Numbered from the stretch's first letter, positions 48,566 to 58,800 are shown. The stretch: DNA of 64,000 bases from Pantoea rwandensis (GCF_000759475.1 NZ_CP009454.1:2914001-2978000), one strand, 5' to 3'. The notes: a model not told the origin generated them from the sequence alone. A program made the numbers and translations.

Positions 48566-48586
48566 ATGATAATGATTATCATTAAC
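48566..48586. promoter_or_regulatory. Fur box
   Basis: TATGATAATGATTATCATTAA is an almost perfect match to the Fur consensus GATAATGATAATCATTATC. It ends 18 bp before the ATG of the small gene at 48604, so it overlaps that gene's promoter and predicts iron repression of it. It is about 355 bp from sufA. Confidence 0.85.
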
Positions 48587-48603
48587 CCATTTAGGGTAGC
48601 GAC

Positions 48604-49008
48604 ATGACGCTTACCGTCTCAGCCTGGTTACAACACAAAATCGATGAATATAAGTTTTCAGTGCGTGATATCACCGTCGACTTCTACATGGCTCAGGCTA
48701 AGCTCAACCGCAACGATTGTACTATTGACCAACTGCGTCGCTTTAACGACACCTGTCTCGACATGGCAGAAATCTGCGAGCTTAACGGCGACGACCAAAG
48801 CTATCTGCATGCCATGGGCAAGCTTCATCACCGCTTAGTGCAGGAGATGGGCAATGCCGATCGCGACCGTTTATTCCGTATTCAGGCCTATCAACTGGCG
48901 CGCCTGTCGTTAACTCGTTTGTGTCATCAACTGGCGCTCAGCGGCGAGTGGGATAAAGCCACCAGCCTGCAGAGTGATTTTGTCCGTCACGCAGGCTGGA
49001 TATTCTAA
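48604..49008 (+). CDS. Fur-regulated small protein of unknown function
   Basis: A 134-residue soluble, mostly helical protein (MTLTVSAWLQHKIDEYKFSV...), no signal peptide and no membrane segment. AGGG ribosome site eight bases before the ATG. I do not recognise the family. The Fur box immediately upstream and the position between the suf operon and ydiJ suggest a role in iron limitation or Fe-S maintenance; this is inference from context only. It faces the convergent ydiJ. Confidence 0.8.
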   Translation: MTLTVSAWLQHKIDEYKFSVRDITVDFYMAQAKLNRNDCTIDQLRRFNDTCLDMAEICELNGDDQSYLHAMGKLHHRLVQEMGNADRDRLFRIQAYQLARLSLTRLCHQLALSGEWDKATSLQSDFVRHAGWIF

Positions 49009-49038
49009 TCCAGCTTTGTGACGACTCCTACAATTTGT

Positions 49039-52000
49039 TTACATCATTTCCAGTAGTGCCTGCAGCGGATGGCGCATGCCGTTGCCCTCGGCGCGTTTAA
49101 CCTGGCTGCGACAGGAGAAACCTGTCGCCAGACAACGCTGACGTGGCAGTTTCTGTAATTGCGGATGCCACGAGAGTTCGTAGATGCCCAGCGAATTTTC
49201 GAGGTTCTTGCTCTCATGTCCGTACGTCCCCGCCATACCGCAACACCCGACGTTGACGTTCTCCAGCTTCGCACCGAAACGCGCAAAGATGTCCTGCCAC
49301 TGATTCGGCGTGGAGGGCAGCGCAGTGACTTCAGTGCAGTGCGCAAACAGATACCAGGCCTCGCCGCTGGCAGTTTGCACCGCGCGCGCATTCAGGGCCT
49401 GCTGCAACCATTCGTGGACCAGTTGCACCTTGAACTCACCACGCTGCTCACCCAGCACTTCCTGATATTCATCGCGATAACACAGCACCGTTGCGGGATC
49501 GACCCCAACCATCGGCATCCCCAATTGGGCGACACGATTTAGAAACTCGGCGGTTTTACCGGCAGTGCGCGCAAAGCGCTGCAGGAAGCCTTTCACATGC
49601 TGCGCTTTACCGTTCGGTGAGAAGGGTAATAACACCGGACGATAGCCCAGCTTTTCAATCAATTTGACAAAATCGGTCACCAGCTGTGCTTCGTAATAGC
49701 TGGTGAACGGATCCTGCACCACCAGCACACAGTTTTCACGCTGCGCGATATCCATCGCTTCCAGTTGTTCCAGCGTCAGGCTCATGGCTGGATGCCCACC
49801 GAGTTGCTGTTTCAGACTTGGCGATGAAAGCAACGGCAGATCGACCATGCCAATGTGGGTTTTACTGAGATCGCGTACCCACGGTTGCTTAAGGAAGAAG
49901 TTGAACACCTTAGGCGCTTTGGCCATCAAAGGCGCATAACTCTCAACGGTGGCCACCAGATGATCGCTCACCGGACGCAAATAGCGCGTGTGATAAAGCT
50001 GCAAGAAGCGCGAGCGAAAGCCCGGGACATCAATCTTAATCGGGCACTGCGTCGAACAGGCTTTGCAGGCTAAACAGCCTGACATCGCCTCTTTCACTTC
50101 ATGAGAAAAGTCATACTCGCCCTGCTTCGCGTGCCAGGAGTTACGCGTGCGTTGGATCAGTGTGCGCAGGCTGGCCCCCTGTTTCGGCAGCGCCTGTTCC
50201 AGCTGTGAGGGATCAACGCCCTGCTCTGACAGCAAACGCAACCATTCACGCGTTAGCGTCGCGCGTCCTTTAGGCGAATGGATACGGTTGCGGGTAATCT
50301 TCATCGATGGGCACATAGGGCTACGCGCATCAAAGTTGAAGCATAAGCCGTTGCCGTTGCACTCCATGGCGCCGCGCCAGTCAGTTCGCACCGTGACCGG
50401 AATCTGACGATCGTAAGTGCCGCGTTTCACCGCATCCACCTGCATCATCGGCTCGTTGCTGCCCAGCGGGGTGCAAATCTTGCCAGGGTTCAGGCGATTA
50501 TCAGGATCGAAGGCCGCTTTAATCGCGCGCAGTTCGTTAAACAGCGTCTCGCCAAAAAATTCCGGGCTGTACTGCGCGCGGAATCCTTTACCGTGTTCAC
50601 CCCACAGTAATCCGCCGTAGCGCGCGGTCAGCGCCAACACTTCGTCGGAGATTTGCTTCATCAGCATCTCTTGCTGCGGATCGCACATATCCAGAGCCGG
50701 ACGCACGTGCAGAACACCGGCGTCCACATGACCAAACATGCCGTAATTCAGGCCATGGCTATCGAGCAAAGCACGGAAATCGACAATGTAATCCGCCAGT
50801 TGTTCTGGCGGTACTGCCGTGTCTTCCACAAACGGAATCGGCTTAGCGCGCCCTTTGGCGTTGCCCAGCAAGCCCACCGCTTTTTTGCGCATATTATAGA
50901 TGCGCTCGATACCGCCTAAATCATTACACAGCTGATAGCCAATCACACCGCCCTGCTGCTGCGCCATCAACTCATCCAGCCGAGCACACAAGCTGTTGAC
51001 CTGCTGTTCGATCAATTCGCCGTTGTCACCGGCAAATTCAACAATATTCAGACCGAGCATTTCCTTATCCGGCACATCGGTAATCAGCTCTTTTACCGAG
51101 TGCCAGACAATATCCTCTCGTGCCAGATTCAACACTTTAGAGTCCACGGTTTCCACTGACAGCGCTTTGGCTTCCACCATGAAAGGGGCATTACGCAACG
51201 CAGAGTCAAAGGAGTCGTACTTGATGTTCACCAGACGACGCACTTTAGGGATCGGCGTGATGTCCAGACGCGCTTCCGTTATAAAGGCCAGCGTCCCTTC
51301 TGCACCGCATAACAAGCGCGTCAGATCGAAGGTTTGCATGTCATCGCTGAACACATGACGCAAGTCATAACCGGTCAGGAAGCGGTTAAGCTTAGGGAAT
51401 TTATCCAGAATCAGGTCACGCTGATCACGACAGCGATTCAACACCTGTTGATAAATGCGCCCTTCAGCTGTCGGTGTTGTTGCTAATTGCTCAGCCAGTT
51501 CGGTAGGCATCGCGCGGGTATCCAGGATATCGCCGCCGAGCAGAACCGCCCGCAATCCCTCCACGTGATCCGAGGTTTTACCATACACCAGCGAACCCTG
51601 TCCGGATGCATCGGTATTGATCATGCCACCTAAGGTAGCGCGATTACTGGTGGAGAGCTCCGGCGAAAAGAAGAATCCATAAGGCTTCAGCCAGGCATTG
51701 AGCTGATCTTTCACCACGCCCGCTTCCACACGCACCCAACCCTGTTCAGGATTGATTTCAAGGATGCGATTCATGTAGCGCGACATGTCAACCACAATGC
51801 CCTGATTGAGTGACTGACCGTTGGTACCCGTTCCGCCGCCGCGTGGGGTAAACACCAGGCTGTTAAACCGCGTTTCACCCGCCAGACGCGCAATTAACGC
51901 CACGTCCGCTGTCGAACGCGGAAACAGCGCGGCATCGGGTAACAACTGATAAATGCTGTTATCGGTAGAAAGCGAGAGACGATCGGCATAACTGGTGGCG

Positions 52001-52092
52001 GTATCGCCGGTGAAGCCTTGTTCTTTTAATGACTGCAGGAATGTCAGCACCAGTTGAACGAGGCCTGGCGCCTGGGAAATCTGTGGGATCAT
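49039..52092 (-). CDS. ydiJ: FAD/Fe-S oxidoreductase YdiJ (D-2-hydroxyglutarate dehydrogenase type)
   Basis: A 1017-residue fusion: an N-terminal FAD-binding PCMH/VAO domain (TPRGGGTGTNGQSLN, TLGGMINTDASGQGS, CGAEGTLAFITEARL), an FAD-oxidase C-terminal domain (LWGEHGKGFRAQY), ferredoxin-type 4Fe-4S cysteines (CNGNGLCFNFDARSPMCPSM; SGCLACKACSTQCPIKIDVPG), and a C-terminal CCG domain (NVNVGCCGMAGTYGHE). E. coli YdiJ has 1018 residues and oxidises D-2-hydroxyglutarate. Dependence on Fe-S clusters fits its place next to suf. Confidence 0.95.
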   Translation of the reverse strand: MIPQISQAPGLVQLVLTFLQSLKEQGFTGDTATSYADRLSLSTDNSIYQLLPDAALFPRSTADVALIARLAGETRFNSLVFTPRGGGTGTNGQSLNQGIVVDMSRYMNRILEINPEQGWVRVEAGVVKDQLNAWLKPYGFFFSPELSTSNRATLGGMINTDASGQGSLVYGKTSDHVEGLRAVLLGGDILDTRAMPTELAEQLATTPTAEGRIYQQVLNRCRDQRDLILDKFPKLNRFLTGYDLRHVFSDDMQTFDLTRLLCGAEGTLAFITEARLDITPIPKVRRLVNIKYDSFDSALRNAPFMVEAKALSVETVDSKVLNLAREDIVWHSVKELITDVPDKEMLGLNIVEFAGDNGELIEQQVNSLCARLDELMAQQQGGVIGYQLCNDLGGIERIYNMRKKAVGLLGNAKGRAKPIPFVEDTAVPPEQLADYIVDFRALLDSHGLNYGMFGHVDAGVLHVRPALDMCDPQQEMLMKQISDEVLALTARYGGLLWGEHGKGFRAQYSPEFFGETLFNELRAIKAAFDPDNRLNPGKICTPLGSNEPMMQVDAVKRGTYDRQIPVTVRTDWRGAMECNGNGLCFNFDARSPMCPSMKITRNRIHSPKGRATLTREWLRLLSEQGVDPSQLEQALPKQGASLRTLIQRTRNSWHAKQGEYDFSHEVKEAMSGCLACKACSTQCPIKIDVPGFRSRFLQLYHTRYLRPVSDHLVATVESYAPLMAKAPKVFNFFLKQPWVRDLSKTHIGMVDLPLLSSPSLKQQLGGHPAMSLTLEQLEAMDIAQRENCVLVVQDPFTSYYEAQLVTDFVKLIEKLGYRPVLLPFSPNGKAQHVKGFLQRFARTAGKTAEFLNRVAQLGMPMVGVDPATVLCYRDEYQEVLGEQRGEFKVQLVHEWLQQALNARAVQTASGEAWYLFAHCTEVTALPSTPNQWQDIFARFGAKLENVNVGCCGMAGTYGHESKNLENSLGIYELSWHPQLQKLPRQRCLATGFSCRSQVKRAEGNGMRHPLQALLEMM

Positions 52093-52298
52093 TATTGCGT
52101 GACCGAGATGTTGTAAACGTTTGCGTGGTTATTTTTTTCAACCATTGGTTTTATCATATTTTTTTATCCCCTGCTGTTTTTTCAGGAAAGACCTTCGCGC
52201 GCCCTGCTTTTTTCTGTTTAATTTTCAGGAAATAGCTCATCATTGATCAGGGCCCACGCGGTCCACCACGAAGGATTAATTGAGGTCAAAACGTTGTG

Positions 52299-53411
52299 AT
52301 GAAAAGCCTGCAACGCGGTATGGATCTACCGCAACTGCTGTTCTCGTTGATGTTCATTCTCATCATGATCATCGCCTGCCTGTGGGTGGTACAACCCTTT
52401 ATTCTGGGCTTTGCCTGGGCCAGCATGGTGGTGATTGCGACCTGGCCATTAATGATCCGTTTGCAGCATCTGCTGTGGGGACGACGATCGCTGGCGGTGA
52501 TCGCCATGACCATTCTATTACTGCTGCTGTTTATTATTCCGATTGCCCTGCTGGTGAGTAGCCTGATCGACAACAGCGCGCCGGTCATCGCCTGGGCAAC
52601 GCAACGCCATCTGGTTTTCCCGGACTTTGTCTGGCTGCGTGAGATTCCTTATGTCGGCAACAAAACCTACGCCAGCTACCACAAAATGGTCGATGGCGGC
52701 GGTACAGCGATTTTAAATCAGCTGCAACCTTACATTGGTCGCACCACAGGCTTCTTTGTGGCACAGGCCGGCCACTTCGGCCGCTTTATGATTCACCTCG
52801 CCGTCATGCTGCTATTTAGCGTGTTGCTCTACTGGCGCGGTGAGCAGGTCGGCCACGGCATTCGCCACTTTGCTTATCGCATGGGCGGACGTCGCGGCGA
52901 TGCGGCGGTGCTGCTGGCCGGGCAAGCGATTCGTGCCGTGGCGCTGGGCGTGGTGGTGACGGCGCTGGTGCAGGGTGTGCTGGGCGGTATTGGCCTGGCA
53001 ATCTCCGGCATCCCTTACGCCACTCTGCTCACCGTGCTGATGATTCTGACATGCCTGGTGCAGTTGGGGCCGTTAGTGGTGCTGGTACCGGCCATCATCT
53101 GGCTCTACTGGAGTGGCGATACCACCTGGGGCACGATATTACTGGTGTGGAGTTGTGTGGTCGGTACGCTCGATAGCGTGTTACGTCCGATGCTGATTCG
53201 CATGGGTGCAGATCTGCCGATGATTCTGATCCTTTCCGGTGTTATCGGTGGATTGATCGCCTTCGGCATGATCGGGCTTTTTATTGGTCCTGTGGTATTA
53301 GCCGTGTCCTATCGTCTGGTTTCCGTGTGGATGCATGAAGCACCTGCTCCGGATGATGACCCGCAAACGGCCATCGAAGCTCTTGCCGAACACGAGGAAG
53401 AGCAACCTTAA
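52299..53411 (+). CDS. ydiK: AI-2E family membrane transporter YdiK
   Basis: A 370-residue inner membrane protein of the AI-2 exporter/AI-2E family with about eight helices; conserved LGPLVVLVPAIIWLYWSGDTTWGTILLVW and MLIRMGADLPMILILSGVIGGLIAFGMIGLFIGPVVLA match E. coli YdiK. Start ATG 52299 or the GTG just before it. Substrate not established. Divergent from ydiJ. Confidence 0.92.
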   Translation: MKSLQRGMDLPQLLFSLMFILIMIIACLWVVQPFILGFAWASMVVIATWPLMIRLQHLLWGRRSLAVIAMTILLLLLFIIPIALLVSSLIDNSAPVIAWATQRHLVFPDFVWLREIPYVGNKTYASYHKMVDGGGTAILNQLQPYIGRTTGFFVAQAGHFGRFMIHLAVMLLFSVLLYWRGEQVGHGIRHFAYRMGGRRGDAAVLLAGQAIRAVALGVVVTALVQGVLGGIGLAISGIPYATLLTVLMILTCLVQLGPLVVLVPAIIWLYWSGDTTWGTILLVWSCVVGTLDSVLRPMLIRMGADLPMILILSGVIGGLIAFGMIGLFIGPVVLAVSYRLVSVWMHEAPAPDDDPQTAIEALAEHEEEQP

Positions 53412-53429
53412 AGCAGGCCTTTTCCGCGA

Positions 53430-53460
53430 GCGGTGCAGATAAATGCACCGCCTTCTTCTC
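53430..53460 (+). terminator. ydiK terminator
   Basis: Stem GCGGTGCA / TGCACCGC with a 6-base loop followed by CTTCTTCTC, 18 bp after the ydiK stop. Confidence 0.6.
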
Positions 53461-53677
53461 CCACTCCTGATTTGCCTTACCTGGCGCGCTGAAAGCAACT
53501 TAATCGCTGTCACATAATTGACTGCAACACCCTTTATTTTTCATAAGCGATTTTTAAGAAAAAACGCAGATTTAGGCGCTTTAGGTGGATTTCGCTAACG
53601 AAATGATTATTTTTCGAACTGAATCATCAGGCGCAACCGTTAAAAAAGCACAGAAAAGATTATCAGCTTTAAACTAA
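53461..53677. other. Spacer between ydiK and rprA
   Basis: AT-rich, with no open frame of note. Its right part forms the upstream region of the rprA promoter. Confidence 0.5.
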
Positions 53678-53691
53678 TAAGAGGATTCTTA
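53678..53691. promoter_or_regulatory. RcsB box of rprA
   Basis: TAAGAGGATTCTTA is a perfect TAAGA-N4-TCTTA palindrome fitting the RcsB-type box. Its centre is about 42 bp upstream of the estimated RprA 5' end, the position expected for activation by phosphorylated RcsB. Confidence 0.75.
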
Positions 53692-53726
53692 AAGACGCCA
53701 GCAAGCCTGATGAATAACATGAATCC

Positions 53727-53833
53727 TATGTTTGAGATCAAACCACTGATTTTTAAACAACCTTTTTCCCCTGAGTAAAGTGAAGAATTGCTGTGTGTAG
53801 TCTTTGCCCATCCCCTGTGATGGGCTTTTTTTT
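53727..53833 (+). ncRNA. rprA: Small RNA RprA
   Basis: The segment CCCCTGAGT...GAATTGCTGTG, TGTAGTCTTTGCCCATC and the terminator GATGGGC-T9 match E. coli RprA almost base for base. In E. coli this Hfq-dependent RNA is induced by the Rcs phosphorelay and activates rpoS translation, and it lies at the same place (after ydiK). The 5' end is estimated from the E. coli length of about 105 nt; the 5' stem-loop here has diverged. The ppsA gene on the opposite strand terminates just beyond. Confidence 0.92.
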
Positions 53834-53850
53834 TGTATTTTTTATGGATA

Positions 53851-53876
53851 AAGAAAAGGCCAGCAGCGCTGGCCTT
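53851..53876 (-). terminator. ppsA terminator
   Basis: Stem AAGGCCAGC / GCTGGCCTT followed on the minus strand by TTTTCTTT. It lies about 60 bp past the ppsA stop. Confidence 0.85.
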
Positions 53877-53934
53877 AATGATTTCATCAAGGACGCTTCA
53901 GATTTACCCCAAACGCGTCCTAATTGATGTCTGA

Positions 53935-56322
53935 TTACTGCTTAGCAGCATCCAATTCCGCCAGATTTAACCAGGTTTGCACCACGGTATCCGGGTTCAA
54001 TGACAGGCTATCAATCCCCTGCTCCATCAACCATGCTGCGAAGTCTTCATGGTCTGAAGGGCCCTGCCCGCAAATTCCCACGTATTTACCCTGTTTCTTC
54101 GCGGCCTGAATTGACATCGACAGCAGCGCCTTCACGGCGTCGTTGCGCTCATCAAACAGCGCCGAGACCACACCAGAATCGCGATCCAGGCCCAGCGCCA
54201 GTTGCGTCATATCGTTTGAACCGATAGAGAAGCCATCGAAGTACTGCAGGAACTGCTCAGCCAGTAAGGCGTTTGATGGTATTTCACACATCATGATCAC
54301 TTTCAAGCCGTTCTCACCGCGCTTCAGACCTTGCTTACCGAGTTCCTCCACCACGGCCGCCGCCTGGTCAACGGTGCGCACAAATGGAATCATAATCTCG
54401 ACGTTAGTCAGACCCATTTCATTACGCACACGTTTCACGGCTTCACACTCCAGCGCGAAACAGTCGCGGAAGCTGTCCGCCACATAGCGCCCCGCGCCAC
54501 GGAAGCCCAGCATCGGGTTCTCTTCTTCTGGCTCGTAACGCTCGCCACCCACCAGGTTGGCGTATTCGTTCGATTTGAAGTCTGAGAGGCGCACAATGAC
54601 GCGCTTCGGCGCAAAGGCCGCACCCAGGGTCGCGATCCCTTCGGTCAGACGGGCGATGTAAAACTCAACCGGATCATCGAAACCTTTCATCATTTGACGA
54701 ATCTGCTGCTGCAATTCCGGTGTCTGCTGGTCAAATTCCAGCAGGGCTTTTGGATGCACGCCGATCATACGGTTGATGATGAATTCCAGACGTGCCAGAC
54801 CGACACCCTCGTTCGGCAAACAGGCGAAGTCAAAGGCGCGATCCGGGTTGCCGACGTTCATCATGATTTTCAGTGGCAGGTCCGGCATGGTATCCACTTG
54901 CGAACTGGTCACTTCAAAGTCCAGCAGATCCTGATACACATAACCGGTGTCGCCCTCAGCACAGGAAACGGTCACCTTATGCCCATCTTTCAGATGGTCG
55001 GTGGCATCGCCGCAGCCAACGACAGCAGGAATGCCCAGCTCACGGGCGATGATCGCCGCATGGCAGGTACGGCCGCCACGATTGGTGACAATCGCGGAGG
55101 CTTTCTTCATGATCGGTTCCCAATCCGGGTCAGTCATGTCCGTGACCAGCACATCACCTTTTTCGATGCGGTGCATTTCGCTGATGTCATGAATCACTTT
55201 CACTTCACCCGCGCCAATGCGATGGCCGATGGCACGGCCTTCGACCAGTACCTTGCCTTTCCCTTGCAGGTTATAGCGCTCCATCACCTGACCGTTAGAC
55301 CGCACAGTTTCCGGACGCGCCTGCACAATGAACAATTTGCCGGTGTGACCATCTTTGGCCCACTCGATATCCATGGGGCGTTTGTAGTGCTGCTCAATCA
55401 ACACCGCCTGACGCGCCAGATTCTGCACTTCTTCATCGGTCAGACTAAAGCGGTCTCGCTGCTCCTGATCGACATCTTCAATGCGCACCTGCTCACCGTG
55501 TTCCTGAGAATCGGCATAGACCATGCGAATCTTTTTGGAGCCCATGGTGCGGCGAACGATGGCCGGGCGATTGGCTGCCAGCGTCGGTTTATGCACATAG
55601 AACTCATCCGGGTTGACCGCCCCCTGCACCACCATTTCTCCGAGGCCAAACGCCGAGGTGATGAAGACCACCTGGTCGAAACCGGATTCAGTATCAATAG
55701 TGAACATCACGCCGGAAGAGGCGAGATCGGATCGCACCATGCGCTGAATACCGGCTGACAGGGCAACGCCACGATGGTCGTAACCTTGATGCACACGATA
55801 GGAGATCGCACGATCGTTAAATAAGGAAGCGTACACGTGCTTCACGGCGACCAGCACCGCATCGAAGCCCTGCACGTTAAGGAACGTCTCCTGTTGCCCC
55901 GCAAACGAGGCATCGGGCATGTCCTCCGCGGTGGCGGATGATCGCACCGCAAAGGAAGCGTCGGCATCATCAGAGGAGAGTTGCTCATAGGCAGTACGGA
56001 TCGCCTCTTCCAGCTCAGGCAGGAATGGCGTGTCCACAACCCATTGACGAATTTGTTTACCGGCCTTAGCCAGCTCTTCCACATCATCAATATCCGTTTT
56101 GTCCAGCAAATCATAAATGCGCTGGTTCAGTCCGCTTTGATCGAGAAACAGATTAAAGGCGTAAGATGTCGTGGCATAGCCGTTAGGCACGGAGACGCCC
56201 AGTGACGACAAGTTAGTAATCATTTCTCCCAGAGAAGCATTCTTGCCCCCCACCCGATCAACATCATGCATGCCAAGCTGGTTGTACCAGAGCACTAGCG
56301 ACTGTTGGTCTTGATTGGACAT
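53935..56322 (-). CDS. ppsA: Phosphoenolpyruvate synthase
   Basis: A 795-residue PEP synthase (E. coli 792) converting pyruvate and ATP to PEP, AMP and phosphate for gluconeogenesis. ATP-grasp N-terminal domain ([39 protein letters not shown]), phosphohistidine domain [19 protein letters not shown] (His about 424) and PEP-binding C-terminal barrel ending in [18 protein letters not shown] and [10 protein letters not shown]. Divergent from its regulator gene ppsR, with a Cra site in between. Confidence 0.98.
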   Translation of the reverse strand: MSNQDQQSLVLWYNQLGMHDVDRVGGKNASLGEMITNLSSLGVSVPNGYATTSYAFNLFLDQSGLNQRIYDLLDKTDIDDVEELAKAGKQIRQWVVDTPFLPELEEAIRTAYEQLSSDDADASFAVRSSATAEDMPDASFAGQQETFLNVQGFDAVLVAVKHVYASLFNDRAISYRVHQGYDHRGVALSAGIQRMVRSDLASSGVMFTIDTESGFDQVVFITSAFGLGEMVVQGAVNPDEFYVHKPTLAANRPAIVRRTMGSKKIRMVYADSQEHGEQVRIEDVDQEQRDRFSLTDEEVQNLARQAVLIEQHYKRPMDIEWAKDGHTGKLFIVQARPETVRSNGQVMERYNLQGKGKVLVEGRAIGHRIGAGEVKVIHDISEMHRIEKGDVLVTDMTDPDWEPIMKKASAIVTNRGGRTCHAAIIARELGIPAVVGCGDATDHLKDGHKVTVSCAEGDTGYVYQDLLDFEVTSSQVDTMPDLPLKIMMNVGNPDRAFDFACLPNEGVGLARLEFIINRMIGVHPKALLEFDQQTPELQQQIRQMMKGFDDPVEFYIARLTEGIATLGAAFAPKRVIVRLSDFKSNEYANLVGGERYEPEEENPMLGFRGAGRYVADSFRDCFALECEAVKRVRNEMGLTNVEIMIPFVRTVDQAAAVVEELGKQGLKRGENGLKVIMMCEIPSNALLAEQFLQYFDGFSIGSNDMTQLALGLDRDSGVVSALFDERNDAVKALLSMSIQAAKKQGKYVGICGQGPSDHEDFAAWLMEQGIDSLSLNPDTVVQTWLNLAELDAAKQ

Positions 56323-56772
56323 TGAGATTATCCTTCATTTAAATGATTGGGGCACATGGAACAATTTGCTATTCGCCAAAACAGCCTGGCACAATCAATT
56401 AATAAAGACTAAGTGTTGAATCGTTAAAGCAGAAAAAGAAACGCAAAATCGGACTAGTACCTGTTAGTGCTAGCGTTGCGCAACGGGCTTATTTAATGCT
56501 GAAACATGGTCGCAACGATATTTTACCCCTTTTCAGAGGGTTAGCCATTTCTTTTTGTTGCGCAACAGATTCAGACTTTATTTTTACCTTGTGATAAAAA
56601 TTGCGGGGAAATAGCCGTTTTCAAAACAGCATTTCATCTAATATTGTTCATCACACAAATCAAATTCCAGCAGAAAGCGCTAATGATATGGATATTTCAT
56701 TTTATTTTTAATTAAAATGAAATATCAGCAATGACATTGTTACGTAAAAGTAAATGAGAGGGGATTTCGCCT
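56323..56772. other. ppsA-ppsR divergent control region
   Basis: 450 bp without a gene. It holds a Cra site (56417-56428), two copies of the palindrome GTTGCGCAAC (56475-56484 and 56557-56566) and a very AT-rich stretch before ppsR (56640-56750). Confidence 0.6.
56417..56428 (-). promoter_or_regulatory. Cra (FruR) operator at ppsA
   Basis: TGAATCGTTAAA fits the Cra consensus TGAAWCSNTHHW at all positions. It lies 95 bp upstream of the ppsA start. In E. coli, Cra activates ppsA from a similar site (GCTGAATCGTTAA-type). Confidence 0.8.
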
Positions 56773-57600
56773 ATGAGCACTGAGCGCAGTGTGTTCTACA
56801 TTTCAGACGGTACCGCCATTACCGCGGAGGTATTGGGGCATGCCGTTCTGTCGCAATTCCCTGTGAACATCAATAGCGTAACCCTGCCCTTTGTTGAGAA
56901 TGTTCAGCGAGCTCAGGCGGTTAAGGCGCAGATTAACGCGCTGTATCAGCAAAGCGGCGTACGTCCGATTGTGTTCTTTTCCATCGTCACACCGGATGTG
57001 CGCGAAATCATTCTGGAAAGCGAAGGCTTTTGTCAGGACATCGTGCAGGCATTAGTGGGCCCGTTGCAAAGTGAACTGGGCGTTGCTTCAATGCCAGTGG
57101 CGCACCGAACCCATGGTCTGACGGCGAGCAATCTCGGCAAATATGATGCGCGTATTGCCGCAATTGATTACACCCTGGCGCACGATGATGGTATTTCACT
57201 GCGTGGTCTGGAGGATGCGCAGGTGATTTTGCTCGGCGTCTCTCGCTGTGGCAAAACACCCACCAGCCTCTATCTGGCCATGCAGTTTGGTGTACGTGCG
57301 GCAAACTATCCCTTTATCGCCGATGACATGGATAACCTGAAATTGCCGCCGGCGTTACGCGCCCATCAACATAAACTGTTTGGATTAACTATCGATCCTG
57401 AACGTCTGGCGGCGATTCGGCAGGAGCGTGCAGAGAATACCCGTTATGCCTCAATGCGCCAGTGCCGGCTGGAAGTGGGAGAAGTGGAAGCGCTCTTCCG
57501 CACGCATCAGATTCGTTACCTTAACAGTACCAACTATTCGGTCGAGGAGATTGCCACCAAAATCCTCGACATTATGGGTCTGCGCCGCAGCATGTATTAA
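56773..57600 (+). CDS. ppsR: PEP synthase regulatory kinase/phosphorylase PpsR
   Basis: A 275-residue DUF299 protein that uses ADP to inactivate PpsA by threonine phosphorylation and reactivates it by phosphorolysis. N-terminal [23 protein letters not shown] and the P-loop [17 protein letters not shown] (about residue 155) are typical. The N-terminus is two residues shorter than in E. coli. ATG 56773 follows a GAGGGGA ribosome site. Confidence 0.96.
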   Translation: MSTERSVFYISDGTAITAEVLGHAVLSQFPVNINSVTLPFVENVQRAQAVKAQINALYQQSGVRPIVFFSIVTPDVREIILESEGFCQDIVQALVGPLQSELGVASMPVAHRTHGLTASNLGKYDARIAAIDYTLAHDDGISLRGLEDAQVILLGVSRCGKTPTSLYLAMQFGVRAANYPFIADDMDNLKLPPALRAHQHKLFGLTIDPERLAAIRQERAENTRYASMRQCRLEVGEVEALFRTHQIRYLNSTNYSVEEIATKILDIMGLRRSMY

Positions 57601-57748
57601 TCTGTACGCCAGGCCGTAAAGCCTGGCTTCCGTCTTGTTTCGCTCACCTTTCTTTTTAGCGGGTTGAATTCGCGGCCTATTGGTTTATTGTGACCACCAT
57701 CACTTCCCGGTATTTCACCGTTGCGAAGAACAGATTTTGAGAATCCCA

Positions 57749-58795
57749 ATGAACAAGACTGATGAACTGCGTACTGCGCGCATCGGCAGCCTGCTAACGC
57801 CCGCTGCGCTTGCGCAAGAACACCCCATTTCACCGGAGGTGGCGGCCACCGTCACCGCTGCGCGCCAGCGTATTGCACGCATTTTAACCGGCGAAGATCC
57901 ACGCCTGTTAGTGATTATCGGCCCGTGCTCGGTACACGACCCTAAAGCCGCGCTGGAATATGCCGAACGCCTCAGCGTGTTACGCGAACGTTATCAGGAC
58001 CGTCTGGAAATCGTGATGCGCGCTTACTTCGAAAAACCGCGCACGGTGGTCGGCTGGAAAGGATTGATCTCAGATCCGGATCTGGATGGCAGTTTCGACG
58101 TTAATCGCGGCATCGCCATTGCCCGTAAACTGTTGCTGGATATCAACGCCACCGGTATGCCGACCGCCACCGAGTTCCTCGATATGGTGATCGGCCAGTT
58201 TATTGCTGACCTGATCAGCTGGGGCGCCATTGGTGCACGCACCACAGAGAGTCAGATCCACCGAGAAATGGCTTCGGCACTGTCGTGCCCCGTTGGTTTT
58301 AAAAACGGTACGGACGGCAATGTGCAAATCGCGGTGGATGCCATTCGCGCCTCACGCGTCAGCCATATGTTCCTTTCGCCGGATAAGCACGGTCAGATGA
58401 CGATTTATCAGACCAGCGGCAATCCGCATGGTCATGTCATTCTGCGCGGTGGTCGTCAACCTAACTACCACGCCGAAGATGTCGCGGCCGCGGCCGCAAA
58501 TCTGCGTGACTTTAATTTGCCGGAACAGCTGATCATCGACTTCAGCCATGGTAACTGCCTGAAACAGCATCGTCGCCAGCGCGATGTTGCGGATGATGTG
58601 GCAGCACAGATTCGTACGGGATCACGTGCGGTCGCAGGCGTGATGATTGAAAGCTTCCTGCAGGAAGGCAATCAGAAAGTGGTGAGCGGTGAGCCGTTAA
58701 ACTACGGTCAATCGATTACCGATCCCTGCCTGAGCTGGGAAGAAAGCGCCGAAGTGCTGGAGAAACTGGCTGCCGCGGTCGACAGCCGTTTTTAA
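57749..58795 (+). CDS. aroH: DAHP synthase, tryptophan-sensitive type
   Basis: A 348-residue type I DAHP synthase, condensing PEP and erythrose 4-phosphate in the first step of the shikimate pathway. Key segments: LLVIIGPCSVHDPKAALEYA, MRAYFEKPRTVVGWKGLISDPDLDGSF, SWGAIGARTTESQIHREMASALSCPVGFKNGTDGN, DFSHGNC. Start MNKTDELRTARI and C-terminus DSRF match E. coli AroH (348 residues). The frame is open 23 codons upstream. No TrpR-type operator was seen in the 148-bp gap before it. Confidence 0.95.
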   Translation: MNKTDELRTARIGSLLTPAALAQEHPISPEVAATVTAARQRIARILTGEDPRLLVIIGPCSVHDPKAALEYAERLSVLRERYQDRLEIVMRAYFEKPRTVVGWKGLISDPDLDGSFDVNRGIAIARKLLLDINATGMPTATEFLDMVIGQFIADLISWGAIGARTTESQIHREMASALSCPVGFKNGTDGNVQIAVDAIRASRVSHMFLSPDKHGQMTIYQTSGNPHGHVILRGGRQPNYHAEDVAAAAANLRDFNLPEQLIIDFSHGNCLKQHRRQRDVADDVAAQIRTGSRAVAGVMIESFLQEGNQKVVSGEPLNYGQSITDPCLSWEESAEVLEKLAAAVDSRF

Positions 58796-58800
58796 TCACC

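Noticed and set aside
54694..55758. 354-codon plus-strand open frame
   Set aside because: Antisense to ppsA, which is conserved end to end; long antisense frames are common in high-GC3 genes.
56451..56474. TrpR-like CTAGTAC...GCTAG sequence near ppsA
   Set aside because: Only half-site similarity, wrong gene and wrong spacing; more likely chance.
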